From Pleodorina starrii (taxonomy: Eukaryota; Chlorophyta; Chlorophyceae; Chlamydomonadales; Volvocaceae): a stretch of DNA of 64,000 bases. This document shows, piece by piece, positions 9,543 through 22,429 of this stretch. A program made the translations under genes and the position numbers. Each line of letters begins with the position of its first letter. Within the stretch, counting starts at the first letter, position 1. Location of the stretch: assembly GCA_030267565.1 (NCBI GenBank), contig BRXU01000021.1:2140501-2204500 (forward strand). The letters are read 5' to 3'. The notes under the pieces were generated by a model, which was given only the letters and a program-made list of their open reading frames with translations, ran no database searches and had not been told where the DNA came from.

Positions 9543-12500
9543 GAGCGGAGCGAAGTGGAGCGGAGGGCGCACATCCGGGCGGGCGGACGGACCGACGGAC
9601 GGACGGACGGGACCGACTCAAGCGAGGCCGCGCCCCACGACACCGCAACGCGACGCGACACACACGCGGACACACACCCCAAGCAGCAGCAGCAGCAGTC
9701 ACGACCAAAGCGCACGTGACCCAACCTGACCCGGCAGCCCCGCGCTCCCACCCACCCACCCACCCACGCGGCGGTCGTCGCTGCGGTGTGAGCGCCAACC
9801 GCTGAACCGGCGGGCGCTCCGAGGTCAGGTCGGGGCATGCGGCGGCGTCCGGCCCGGGTCCCAACGACGCGCAGCCCCCGCCGCTGTCGCTGTTGCCGCC
9901 GCCGTCGCCGCCGCCAGATCCTCGCGGCAGCCCGCTGCGCCCGTCTCGTCTGACCACGGCAGGCAGGCAGGCAGCAGGTGGTTGGTAGCTGTCGCCCGCT
10001 GCCGCCCTGACCCTGGCTCTGCTGGCTGTGGGCGGCGCATCATACCGCCCCAGCTGGGGCTCCCACATCCAGCTCCTCGACCAGCGAGCCGCCCAGCCAC
10101 CCAGCCAGTCAGTCAGTCAGCCAACCGGCAGTCGAGCCCCGCAGACGGCGCTGGCGGTCCCGGGAGCGGGCGGCCCCAGAGGGAGGGGGGGAGGGAGGGC
10201 CCCCCGGAGGGAGGGCGGCCGCCGAACGCTCCCGCAGCGGTGGCAGCGGTGGTGGCTGTAGCAGCGCCGACGGTGGTGGTGGTGCTGCCGCGGTGGCATC
10301 AGAGGCGCTGTCGGCAGCGGCTCCGACGGATGGGGGGTCAGAAAGGAAGGTTCCTTTCTGGACTACCGTATTCCGGCCGGCGCTGCCAATACTCCCAGGC
10401 GTCGGCGTGGGAGGCCACCCCATCCCCCCGGGCGGCGGGGGCTGTGCAGTTCGGGCCTTGCGCATGGGAACCAACCGCTTCCTCTAAACTCGCCGACCTC
10501 TGGGCCAATCAGCAGGGCAGCACCCGACAGCAAGTGGCTGGCTCGTCCGGGCGACACCGGCAATCGGCGGTGCGGTGCGCACGGACATTTCGCGTTTTAA
10601 TACGGTGTGCACGGGATTCGTCCATCAAGGCAGGGCCATCAAGGCAGGGCCGGTTGAAATGGCAGTGGCATCGAGGCATCGTGTTTTGTGTGTGTGCAGT
10701 TTTTACCCTTAAAAAACTGTTTGGGCGGTGGGCTGTGGGGCGGTGTGCAGGAGCGAGGCGGACCGATTGGGGGCAGAATACCGCACCCGGGGCGGCCTTT
10801 TACCCTGCACGAGACAAAAGCTGTGCCGGCTTCCTCAAAGGGCGCGGAACAAGGGCGCGGAACAGAAACAAAAAGGTACACACTTCGTCGTTCGAGTAGC
10901 TCTCTTGCCGGCTGCGCCCCCGTTGTACCCCCTCCCCCCCCTTTGAGGAGACCCCCCTAGGAGGCCACCGGAGGGTGGGGTAGCTGGCTGCATTTCGGGG
11001 GCGGGGATTGTCCTGCGCTGCGGAAGCTGGGCCAGGGCACAGGTCGTCTGTCGTCGTGTTGCTGTATAGTTGGTCCGGGGAATGTTTCCTGATGAGGGTG
11101 TCTCTGGTGCGTGCGAATCCGAGCGGATACTAGCACGTATCTGATACGGTACGCCGGAATGGAATGAACCAGAAGATGAACAGTCGATGAACAGGGCAGA
11201 CCCAGACAGGGAATCGCCCACCGGTGCGCGCTGCACTTGGCGACGTTGCTGCGGCCGAAGCCCGAACGGTCTCCCCCGGGGGAGCATTTTGGGGGGTGGG
11301 GTGGAGGGCGATGGGATTGCTGCAGAACAGTTGTGTGTGAATGAGTGCGGCGGATGTTGGGCCCAACTCGCGTCCCGGGGCGGATGGCGGTTGGAGGTGG
11401 GATGCGCTGAGGACGTGCTGACGGCTGTGTGTGTGGGGGGTCGCGGCAGTGGGACCTCTCGTTGAGGGCCGCTGGCTGCTGTCATGTGGCCGGGCGAGTC
11501 TTTCGGAGTCAGGGGGGGCGGGGATCAGTAGGCAGGAGCTGATCCAGCCGGGTGTGTGTGAGTTCCAGGCTGGGGCCGGGCTGGGGCCGCCGCGCCCTGG
11601 GAGGGTTGTAAATGGAGCTCAGCAGCTCTTAAGAGCTGAGGAGACAGGCGTGAAGTGGCCCCCGCTCACAGCTTTGTGGGTTCAATTGAGAGCGCTTTGT
11701 GGCAGAAGGTGCTTAAGAGCCCCGGGAAGCAGCCTGGGACCGCCTTCCCCCCCCCCCATTGACCGGGAGAGGCAAACACGCGCCGGAGAGGTGCAGCGGA
11801 GGCTGTGCGCTTCCCCTGTGGGTCGGTGCGGGAGAGACACACAGGCACATATACACACACAGTCACAGTCACAAACACGTATGGGCAATGCGCATTCGGG
11901 CAACGCAACTCCCCCGCGGGTCGAGTTGAGCGGGACTGTACCCGGAAACCACGATTACGACCAAAGCAACGACAACGACAGCCTGTCCTTGCCTGCCTGG
12001 GCACGTGTGTGTACCGGTATGTGTGTGTGTGCGTGTGTGTCGGGACATCCTGCACCAGCATGTGGCTGTTACACGCAGTGGCTGGGCTCCAGACCCTCGG
12101 AAGGGTGTGATGAGAGCCGGAGGGTCAGTTGGTGGCATGGTGGGTGGGTGCAGCGCACCGCAGCGAAGGCGACCAGCGGGGCGAAGCCGAGTGGGTGCTG
12201 TCGGCCTCCCTCGGGCAGCGGGACACTGCCGGCGTCGAGCCGACCAAGCAAAGGGCAAGTGATGTGAGGTGGCTTTGAGGTGTCATGCTTCTGGGGGAAG
12301 GGATGCAGGCCGCAGGGCTGAGCCGCAGCCAGGGCGAGCCAAGCGGCCGAGCACAGACCCGCGATCCGACGGCAGCGAAGACGGAACGGCCTGCTTGAAA
12401 TTCAAGCCGACGAGAAAGTTCGGGGGCGAAGCTGGGCAATGCGAATCAAATAAACATGTAGGAGGGTAGGCTGCGGCGATTGCACCCTGCGATGGACGCG

Positions 12501-13243
12501 GCCCGGACATTTTATTTAGCGAGGGTGGCGGCAGTCTCTCGGAACCAGCTATCGCAGAGCCGCCCGCTGGCGCGCCAGCGACGGCCGTGCGCTTGACTGC
12601 AAGGATATGTGCGCACTTTTGCATTTCTTTTTTGGCAACGTTTTGAACAGAATTCCCTGAGCCGCGGAACGCTGTCCGTGTCTTGAACAAGCCGCTGTAC
12701 ACTGCGGGTACCTAGCCGTGTACCTTGCTGGCAGCGCGCGCGCCAAAGGTTGCAAAAGGAGGCCGTTGTTGGCCAAGTGCAGGTCGATGACAAGCGATTG
12801 CGTCAAGCAATGACGGTAAGAAGTGAAGTAGCTTTGGACAATTCGTTTTGCCCTTGGTCAAGGCGGCGGCAAAACGTCCTCGGCGCTCCGTAACCGGGTG
12901 CGTCGCGACTCCGCGCCTTCACCCCAACTAAGCCCTGGAAACAAGGCAGTCAGCAATTGGCCTGTAAAAATTATTTTTAATTAGTTACCAAACGCAAGTT
13001 GTTCTGGTGTCAGCCTTGCGCAATAGTGTACGGCGCGAAGACAACCATTGCCCATATAAAACAACTTGAGACAGCAGCTCTTGCAGAGCAGCTTAAATTC
13101 GCGATACACAAGACACAAAACGGTTCACGTTGTACACATCTCAGCAACGACTCGCCAAACTCACAGAGGACACCAGAAGAGCAATCGCGCACTCGTGACC
13201 GTCGACCCTTCGTGACCACCTTAGCCTCCGTGAACTCCCCACT
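9543..13243. other. Intergenic region without a gene I can defend
   Basis: After the CPSF30 stop the sequence is GC-rich and repetitive (GGAC units near 9585, AGTC units near 10105, GT/CA runs near 11840 and 12010). A TGTAA signal sits near 11607, beside the palindrome AGCTCAGCAGCTCTTAAGAGCT. Around 10109-10487 both strands show protein-like open frames: on the plus strand a tail ending MGTNRFL, and on the minus strand a Pro/Ala-rich 121-codon frame starting MVPMRKARTAQ. Neither connects convincingly to other exons. The last 300 bases or so should contain the promoter and 5' untranslated region of the Rieske gene. Confidence 0.5.
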
Positions 13244-16200
13244 ATGTCGGCTTCTGTCATGGCGCGCCCTACCCAGGCGTCCGTGGCGTGCACCGGCTAC
13301 CGCGCGGCAACGCCCATGGTCATCTTGCCGCGCACTGCGAACCGCTTGCTCCGGGGGCCATGCACCGGCGGCGGCATGGGGCTGCCTCATCTGCAACAGC
13401 GCGGTGGAATTCAAGTACTTGCCCGCAAGGACGACCGCAAGGTGAACTGGCTGTTTTTGACAAAGATGTGGGGATTGCTGTGGTGGGAGTCCTGCTTGCC
13501 CCCAATGCGCCAAGCTTTCCTCATCGCCAAACGAGCTCTGGAATGTCCTATACAATCCCTGCAGGCTGAGCCGGGCGTCCAGCCCACGTCGTCCGACCCG
13601 TCGTCGTCTGACGTCAGTCCGTTCTTCGAGCCTCTGCTTCGCGGTCTTGTCCTGGGCATCGGTGCTGGCATCCTTTGCGAACTGGCGCACGTCGCATTTA
13701 AGGTACGTTGTGTCAGTCCGTTTGCCTTTGCCTTTGGGAAATCAGACTGCTGCAGATTGGCGCCGAAAAAAACCCTTTTTCCTCTCCTAGGTGACGAACA
13801 TTGCGTCGGACGGCGGCTTCCATCTCCCTAGCGCAGCTCAACTATACGAGCAGCTTGCACCGCTGTTCGTGTGGGACCACGCGGTCGCCATGTAAGTGCG
13901 AGCCGGTAATGGGCATCGGCGGGTTTGCGGCTTGGCGCAGTATCACGAGTAAGGCTCTGTTTCTGAAGGATTTGGTTGTCATCGGGGCATGCACATTCCT
14001 GCCCACGCCCTCGAAATGCGGGAACGCGTTGCTTTAGACGTTGTAAAGTGCCGTCGGCAACAAACTGATACAACCTTTGCTAATGTCAGGATTATATTCC
14101 TTCTATGCGTTACAGCTTCTTCTGGTTGGTCTTCTACGTCATCGAGGCTGGAGCTATTCTCGCCATCCTGCGCGAGTACCCCGACGACAAGCAGGCGGTG
14201 AGGAAATATGATAGAAGCCCAATCGGCCAAACAGCACATACACCATAAAAGCACGACTCATAACGAAGCATATTGTAGTTTTAACATCAACATCGCACCT
14301 CGCGGCAGTGCGCACGTCAGTTGACCACTGGCGCGCCAAAACAGAACGTGCGCCAAAAGACGTATACGGCCCAAATCGGCTTCTCGCAATTGAATTGTAA
14401 CGTATAGAACAAAGAAAATCCTCCCTTGTCCGTACTCGTGCTCAGTCCCGACAGTCCACCTCGCTACCCCTGCCTCCCAGCCCCGTCGTTCCAACCTCCG
14501 CCCGTCCCGCCTAACATCCAACACCCAACATCCCAACACCTCTAAAACCCACCCCGTCCCTCTCCTCCTCCTCCACCCCCACCCCACCCCACTCCACCCC
14601 CCAGTTCCGAGTCATCCGCTCCACTCCCACGCTGCCCAAGCGCCTCATGCCCCTGAAGCTGTCCTCCGCCAAGCGTGCCATCCACTCCCTCATCCACGGA
14701 CGCTCGCCGCAGGTACGCAGCCACACCCGCACCCACACCCGCACCGCGCCGTAAACATGCACGCAGTCCTCTGGGCCTTTTGTCTCCGTGTTGTTGCTAC
14801 TATACACACACACACACAAACCCGGGGCAACGGGCGGCCCCCAGACCCTCCATCCACATGGCCAGTCGCTCCAAATGAGAGAGCGACCTCCCCGCCAATA
14901 TATACACAACTCTCCCCATCCCTCCCCCTCAGGCCGCGCACCAAGGTGCCGCCCCGCTGGCCTTCCGCGGCGACGCCGGCGCACCCACCCTGCCCGGCCC
15001 GCGCCCCTCCGCCACCGGTGGCGGCGGCGGCGCCGGTACCTCCCTCCTGGATCGCCCCCGCCAGCCCCCCCTGGACCTCCGCCAGCGACAGCAACAGCTG
15101 GAGCGACAGCTGGGGGCGGCGGAGGCAGCCGAGGTTTCGGAGCGACAGCGGGAGCCGGGATCCGCCTCCGACTCGTCTTCGGCGCTGGGCGGCTCCGCCT
15201 CCGCCGCGTCGCGTCAGTCCGCCGGTTTGCGACCCGGCCAGCTGGACCCCGCCAGTCCGCTGTTGGGCGGCAGGAACAATGCGCCGCTGAGCAAGGTGGG
15301 GAGCTGGATTGGGGGCGGGGGTGGGGGGCGGAGAGAGCTGTGTGGTGGCTTCTGCGATGGGGTCCGGTTATACGGCCTGGGGTTAGGGGGGTAGGGGAAA
15401 GAAGGAGGAGGAGTTCGGCACCCCGTGTGGTAGCACGCATGCGGCAGCGCGCCCGCCCCTCACCTCCTTCCTCCCTCCCGCGTGCCCCGTTTCATCCCTG
15501 CAAATTCACTCTTCAAACTCCCCCCTTCCCCGTGCCAGCGAGCTGCCCGGGGCCCTCCACCAACCGCACAGCTGGTCCCGCCATTCGCCCTCAGCTTCCC
15601 ACGCGCCCCGTCCCCCTCGCCGGGCCCCCCAAGGACGCCGTGCCTTCCAATTTTCTGTTACCTGCCTACAACCTCCCTCCGCCCTCCCCCGCCGCCCTCC
15701 CGACCCTCCGTCTCCAGTCCGCCAAGCGCGAGAAGGAGCTGGCCGACCGCCGCGCCTACCTCCAGAACTTCTGGTACGCCGCCGCGCTGTCTGACAAGGT
15801 GGACTCCACACCGCTCAAGGTGGACATCCTGTCGCGGACCGTGACGTTGTGGAGGGGGGAGGATGGAAAGGTGAGGGGGCTGGGGGTGGAGGGGGGAGGG
15901 CGGAGGTGGAGAGGTACACGAGGGTGGCAGGTGGACGTAAGCCATATGGAAGCGGGCCGGCGAAGATGGGAGGGGAGAGTGGCGGGTGTTGGGTTCGGGC
16001 GCGGCGCCCGTGTGTGTGTGTTTTGAGCACGGTGGGATGGCCTTGGCCTCCTGTCTCATATCCCCCCTTGCCCCCGACCACCATGCCCTCCCTTCCCGCC
16101 CTTCCCCGCCCTTCCCCGCCCTTCCCACACTCCCTCCCTCCCCTCACTCCCCCCCCCTCTCCCCCGGGTTTCAGGTGCACTGCCTGGACAACGTCTGCCC

Positions 16201-19200
16201 CCACCGCGGCGCCCCCCTCAGCAGCGGCTGGAGCAAGACCGCAAAGAACGGAAAGAGCTGTGTGGTGTGCCCCTACCACGGATGGGCATTCAACGGAGAG
16301 GGTGAGAGGGGGAGGGGGGGAGGGGAAGAGGGGGAGGAGGGGGAGGGGGGGAGGGGAAGAGGGTGAGGGGGGGAGGGGAAGGGGGTGAGGGGGGGAGGGG
16401 AAGAGGGTGAGGGGGTGAGGGGGGAGGGGAAGAGGGTGAGGGGGGGAGGGGAAGAGGGTGAGGGTGAGGGATCATTAGGAAGAACGATACTGCCAGGGTG
16501 AGTGAGGGAGCTGTAAGCCTGGCTTCTGAGCATCCGCGGGATAAGCCTTTGCTGCTTCCAGTAGCGCGCTAGGCGTTAGGGGCCATGCAGCGCCCATGGC
16601 CCCCATCACCCCAACTCATCTGCCCTAATCCTCTTCCTCCGCGGTGGGGCGTGACTCTACATATACACAACACACAACACACCCTCCGCTGCCTGCCTCA
16701 CCTTCCTCCTGGCTCCCTCCCTCGCCCCCTTTCCTCCTTCCCCCCTCCGCCTCCCCCCTCCCCCCTCCCCCCTCAGGTGCGCTGGAGGAGGTCCCCAGTC
16801 AGAACGCCCACACCAGCTTCCCCCGCCGTCCCGTGGTGGACTCGTACCCGGTGGAGGAGCGGGGTGAGAAGAGGAAGAGGGACTGTGGGGAGGGGGGAAG
16901 ATAGGGAGGAAGAAGAGGGAGGAGGGGGGTCCCCCTTCTCGAGAGCAGCGGCGGGCAGCTGTCCGCTACGTTCCTAACACAGCACAACACTTAGCACAGA
17001 ACACACATATATACGCACGCACACACCAGCTTCTCCCCCTCACCCACCCACCCACCTCCACGACCCCCCCTCCCACCCTCAGGCGGCTTTGTGTGGTTGT
17101 TCTTCGGCTCCAAGAACCTGCCCGAGGACGAGCGACCGCCCCTGCCCCTGGTTCCGGAGCTGGAGGACCCCAACTGGCGGCCCGTGTACGGTGAGTGGTG
17201 CCGTACGCGGGTAGGAAGGCAGTGCCGGGAGGAGCACTGGTTGTGCTCCATGCTCTCGAGGAGGGGTGGGTGGGTGGGTTGGGTGGGTGGGTGGGGTGAG
17301 TGCGTGTGGGATCATACAAGGTGCGATGATCTGCGTTTCTGTCTTTGCTATCAGCGGCGGCTCGGCCACTGCCACCACTGCCACTACACCCCCAGTCGTG
17401 CATCTTCGGAGCGAGAGTCGCTCTTGTCAGCCGCACGACGCCGCTATCTCAAAAGCCGGGCTCCTGAGCATCCGCAGGATAAGCCTTAGCTGCTTACAAA
17501 ACGATCCCGAACCCTAAGCCAGGTCCTCCGTCCGTCCTCCGTTTGCTGCTCGGTCCTTTCCCTGCCTTCCCCTTGCTTCCACCTATTCCCTCTCTCTCCC
17601 CCTAACCACCACCACCAACACACAGACACGCCACCGCACATACCCCCCCCCCCCACACACACACAACCCCCCGCAGGCGAGATGGAGTTCAACTGCCCGC
17701 ACTGGTCCGTGTTTGAGAACGCACTCGATATGGCGCACATCCACTACCTCCACAACGGCAGCTTCGGGAACCAGGTGGGAGCGGGGGAGGAGGGGGAGGG
17801 GGGGCAGGAGGACGTGTGTGTTTTCTGGGGAGGAGGGAGGGGGCAGCGAGGACGGCGGAGAGTGGGAGCTGGGGCGGGTTGGAGAGGAGAGAAGGAACTT
17901 GCATTGCAAGTTCGCAACTAAAACACATCAATTTGCTGCTGCTGTCGTACTGTGCCGTACTGAACTGACCGTACTGCAGGACAAGCCTGTCATCAACGAC
18001 ATGAAGGTCACTCGGGACACCTGGTCCGTCAGCGCCAACTTCAGGTGGGGTTCGCGGGGGGGGTGGACGTGTGTGTGTGTGTTAAGTGTGTGGGTGTTGT
18101 GTATGTTTATGTGTATGTGTGGGTGTTGTGCCTGTCTGGGGGGGTGCTTGTCCCGCAGTTCGTCGCGGCTAAAACCTTGAGTCGCCCGAATCCGCCAACC
18201 CGCCACCCGTCCACAACACCCCAAACACACCCAACCCACACCCACACCCCCGCCCCCCCTCCTCCTCCACCCCAGCATCCACAACAAGCCAGTCAACCCG
18301 CTGTGGAACTTCTCGCGGGTGGACTCAGTTCCGGTGGAGGCGCGGGGGCTGCTGCCGTCCACCAGCTACGTCAAGATCACGTTGGGGGGAGGTGAGGGAG
18401 GAGGAAGGGGGAGGGGGGCAGGAGGAGGACGAGGGGGGCAGGAGGGGAGCGGAAACGAGGCAGGAGGGCGGGCGGGTGGGGTGTGGAGGCATTGTTGCAG
18501 TGCGATGCCGTAACTTGGCACATCTCCCGTAATGTAATCCGTACTTCCGTACTTCCGTCCGTACCTCCCCCCGTGTTTTCCGTACCTCCGCAGGCATCCA
18601 GATGATCACGTACGTCAACACGGTCCCCATTGACGAGCACCGATCCATCAACCGCTTCTGCCTCATCCGTAACTTCGCGCTCAACCCCATCTTCGACAAC
18701 TACACCCGCAAGGTACGGCACGGTGCCGTACCAAGGAGGGGTGTTCCGTACAGATTATTTCAGTAATAAGTGCCAAGCGGCGCCAAGCGATGGTGTAGGC
18801 GTTTTTTTACTCTTCATGTGGTACTCCCTTCCACATGGATGTATCCGTACGAACGCGCATCCCGACGCCTTCTCATTGGCTCGCCCCCATGAATTCGTAC
18901 ACTTCAGAACATGTACAAGATCCTGACTGAGGACAAGGTCATGATTGAGCTGCTCAAACCTGAACAGCTGGCGGAGGAGGTGAGGAGGGCGGGGGAGAGG
19001 GAGGAGGCAGGCGGGGGGGCGGGGGCGAACATCGTTTGACGCCGTGTGCGCGTGTGTGTGTGTGCCCCCGAGTGCGGTCCCCGCATGACCCTCACTACTC
19101 ATTACGTCCCAACCCCACCCACAACTCCACCCACAACAACACACAAACCATGACCCTATCCTCCCATCTAAGCTCCTGTCTGCCCCCCCCCCCCGGCGGC

Positions 19201-19481
19201 CTACACGTGGATAATCCCCCCCGCTCGTCATGATCATCATCATCCGCCGCCCGGGACCGCCTCTCCCCCTACCTCCCTACCTCCTCGTGTCCCACCTCCC
19301 CACCACCCTCCCCTCCCGCCCCTTCCCCTCCCCTCTCTCCCCCGCCTCTCAGCTGAGTCTGGAGGCGGACCGGCCGCAGATCGCCTTCCGCAAACTGCGC
19401 CAGGAGTGGATCGACATGGGTTACGGAGTGGCGCCGGAGCGGCTCAACGGACATGACGGATCGCTGCGACTCGACATGTAA
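13244..19481 (+). CDS. Plastid Rieske non-haem iron oxygenase (PAO/CAO/Tic55-like), 687 residues
   Basis: Exons: 13244-13441, 13565-13702, 13791-13891, 14116-14197, 14605-14712, 14933-15295, 15718-15870, 16175-16301, 16777-16863, 17083-17190, 17677-17774, 17980-18044, 18276-18391, 18594-18712, 18908-18979 and 19353-19481. All phases agree. The first 66 residues look like a transit peptide. Two hydrophobic helices follow, about residues 85-112 and 146-164 (FFWLVFYVIEAGAILAIL). A low-complexity, Gln-rich linker (210-330) precedes the Rieske domain, which holds C389-H391 and C413-H416 in CPHRG and CPYHGW. The mononuclear iron site is N503-D506-H509-H514 (NALDMAHIHYLH). The family hydroxylates ring substrates, such as chlorophyll derivatives, using ferredoxin electrons. 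The substrate here is not evident, and two helices before the Rieske domain is not the usual CAO layout. TGTAA overlaps the stop and recurs near 19885. Confidence 0.92.
16300..16475. repeat. G-rich minisatellite directly after the Rieske-domain exon
   Basis: Units close to GGGGAGGGGAAGAGGGTGA repeat for about 170 bases from the donor at 16302. The run of G-blocks on the sense strand could form quadruplexes in the transcript. Confidence 0.85.
16521..16560 (+). repeat. Intron repeat family A, copy 1
   Basis: A segment of about 40 bases with the core GAGCATCCGCGGGATAAGCC is repeated, slightly changed, at 17457-17497 in another intron of the same Rieske gene. Both are flanked by an AAGCC-GGCT arm on the left and GCTGCTT on the right. 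Confidence 0.75.
17457..17497 (+). repeat. Intron repeat family A, copy 2
   Basis: Second copy of the segment seen at 16521-16560, with the core GAGCATCCGCAGGATAAGCC, in the intron between 17190 and 17677. Confidence 0.75.
19194..19237 (-). repeat. Intron repeat family B, copy in the last Rieske intron
   Basis: Read on the minus strand, GGATTATCCACGTGTAGGCC matches the left part of segments in the glycosyltransferase introns at 24754 and 27407. The right-hand part is degenerate here. Confidence 0.55.
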
Positions 19482-19734
19482 ACTCAACACATACAAGTGG
19501 TTCCCCCGGGGGTTGGCGGCGGCGGCGGGGTGGACGCAGATTGCCTCTGAATGGAGCTGAGGTTGCTGAGAAGCAGACTTGAGGGCCCGCGACTGCTCGA
19601 CGACGACTGCTGGGCCAACCATCGGTATTCCCGGTGGCGGTGGCGGCGGCGGCGACAACGGCGAAGTGGACCTCTGCGGCTCGCAGCGGCGCCGTGCTTG
19701 CTACCGACGGTGGGCCGTGGCCGTGTGCCGCCGC

Positions 19735-19797
19735 GAGCAGCGGCGGCGGCGGCCGCCGCGGCGGCGGCGGCGGCCGCCGCGGCGGCGGCGGCGGCTG
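19735..19797. other. Very GC-rich palindromic tract in the Rieske 3' untranslated region
   Basis: Alternating GCGGCGGCGG and CCGCCGC blocks (GGCGGCCGCCGCGGCGG occurs twice) make a nested self-complementary sequence about 250 bases after the stop codon and before the TGTAA near 19885. A strong RNA or DNA hairpin is expected. Confidence 0.8.
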
Positions 19798-19899
19798 TGT
19801 GTTGGGTCTTTTGGGGGTGCTGCTACGGAAGTCGGACTTCGGGGGTGCATCGTCGGTGGCGGTGCAACACGTCGGAAGAGAGTTGATGTAAACCCGCAC

Positions 19900-22420
19900 G
19901 TATGCCTGCGTGGCTGGCTGGAGGAAATGTGGTGAGGGCTGGGGAAGGTTGGGTGTTGGGTTGGGTTGGATTGGGGTTGGGTCTGGGAGAGGAGTCGCTG
20001 CAGCAGCCATACGACCGACGGGCGCTGCCTTCATCGCGTTGCGTCGCACGAAGAGACGGGATCCCGCAAGAGAGCTTGATATTTTGATTGTGTGGCGCTA
20101 TCGTTTTTATCTGTCTGCTGTACAGCCTGTCGTACGTCTTGCGGAAATATGCGTGTACAACATCCGAGCCGCATATGGATATTGGGTTTGAAATTTTCTT
20201 GAGATTGGCTATTTTTTTGGCTGCGTCAATCATCGCCTGTGTCAGCCTGGTACCGATAAGCCGAATGATTCTGCAACACGTGCGAGAGGGTTTCGGAGCG
20301 TGGGGTAACTCTGGCGGCAAGGATGGGAGAAGTGGCGGGGCGCGGGCGGGCATTGTCGGAACAGCATGTAGGTCGAGAACATCAACATCAACAACAACGA
20401 TGACGATGACGAGGAATGTGCGCGACGATAATAATAGCGCGAGGGGGGATGGGGAAGAAACGTTTCAGGAGCGAGGGAACGAGGTCGGCAGTCGCCGGTG
20501 TATTTTACATTCGGATGTCCGTATGTGCGTGGAGCTGATGTGGCGATGACGGAGCTCTGCCTCTATTTGAGGGAACATCTGTCGACTGTTGCGGAAGATA
20601 AGATTACATGTTTGGTTTAGTTGGGAACGAAGCTTATCGCGAGGATGATGTGCGAAGCTGTGTCTGGGGCGGCGAAATGATATGTCGTGAAGTCGTACTT
20701 AACGACCGGGGTTGTTGGGCGAGGCGGTCCGCTCACCCACCCGCGCCGTTCGCTCAAGCCGCGGCTGTCCCCATTCGGGAAACTGCATGACCGGTATGCG
20801 TATCCGTATCCGTACGTGTATGTGTGGATGGCTGCAAGTGTATGTTTGTGTGCCTACCTGGTGCAGAATTGAAGTGGGGCATATTCCTCAACGCCAGACG
20901 GACGGACGGAGGATTCTTTTCCACGAATCTAGCTATTGGGTGCTGCTGAGGGATGGTATACGCGCGCGTTGATGACGTGGTAGGTGCTGCGCGGCCCGCG
21001 CCCTCGCGCAGAGGCTGTGACATTACTCGGCCTGTCACCGTCACGTCGCACGCATCTGTCTGACAGCCCTGTGGGTGTGTGTGGGTGTACGACTATGTGT
21101 ATGTGGCGCTGTGTACGTCTTTTGAGCATTGCGACGCATGTGCGGCTTTGCCGTACTCGTTCCTCGTTTGAAGACGGACCTGCACACGGTGCGGCTTGGC
21201 CCTGATTGGCAACAGGCCCGTTGATTTGCATGCCGTACGTCCTTAAGTCGTACGTCGCAAACCGTTGGTAGTTTGTTTGAGGGATGGGAGTAGTCGGGTT
21301 ATCACAACCGCATTGGAATTGATAGCTGGCGGCAGGCAGACAGTCATTTTTTGACAGGGACCAGTAGGCCATAGACTAGGGATTCGTCTGACGGAAGATG
21401 TATTATCGTACTTGTACGACAACTTTCAGGGACGCTGATCTAATTGCGGCGAAAGCGGAGGGACGAGCATTCATCAATGGGAGAGGATGAGGTCGGTTGT
21501 CCAAACGGTCTGAGAGTGCCGTAATCGGTCGAGTTGCCTTCATTCCCTTCCGACGCGAATGTTGTCGCATCGCATGACGAGTTGCATGCAGCCGAGAACG
21601 TTCCTGTTGGAGGAATGTATTTTTTGTAGCGGCACATTATCGCTGCAGGTTGTTGTCTTTTTGGTAGCTTCTCGCCTAGTATTTCAGGGTATGTTGGGAC
21701 AGAAAGCGAACGCAGGCGAAGCGAACGCAGGGTGGAAGAAATGACGACTGTATCCCGACGTCGGTGTTTCGGCCCCCGCAAAGCGCCCGCCGCAAGTCCC
21801 GCCGGCTAGCGCGCGGTTGTACACTACCTAATACCACCGCGCACGCCCGTTGATTTGAAGTGGCAGTTATGTGTGTGAGGCTGGTACAAAAGCATCGCTT
21901 GATTGGTTGGTTTGTAGGCTAACTTGCTGTACAATACGGCGCCGTTGATTCCTTACACGGTAACCAAAAGCAATGTCGCCGTACAGGTTGTTTGACTAAT
22001 GGGATGGTGTTGTCGTACGTCGTACTAATGCGGCTTGCGCGCAGGGTATGGTAATCGCGCACTATGCAGGCGTGGACGTTGTGTAGGCTCTGAGGTTTCC
22101 ATGCCGAGGCGATGGCGCTGCCAAATTTGCGGTTATTGCATTGATAATAGCAATTGTTGCTTTGTAACAGGACGGCAGGTCAATTCAGAACAGTCCTCAT
22201 CGTTGACTCATGATCCTTCGGAAAAACACGTTACCGCAGACAATCGCAAGTTACAAGAGCAGGGCAGAAAAACACATGTGACCGTTACACCCCGCCGTAC
22301 ATTGAAGCTTGCATTAAGTACCTACCTGCTCCGAGACCTGGTATCTGTCACGTAAGTTCTAACAGCTCTACACCTTGAACACGTGGAATGTAGTCGAGGA
22401 TACACTCAACTGACAAGGCA
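19900..22420. other. Intergenic region, no gene recognised
   Basis: Less GC-rich than the genes, with scattered short open frames on both strands that lack protein-like features. It holds many copies of the palindrome-like words GTACGG, CGTAC and TCGTAC, and short GT runs. TGTAA occurs near 22160. I see no RNA gene or mobile element I could name. Confidence 0.5.
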
Positions 22421-22429
22421 CGCAGCGCT

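Noticed and set aside
14788..16026. 412-codon plus-strand frame inside the Rieske gene
   Set aside because: It is the wrong frame of exon 6 plus introns; the correct frame continues in phase to both neighbouring exons.
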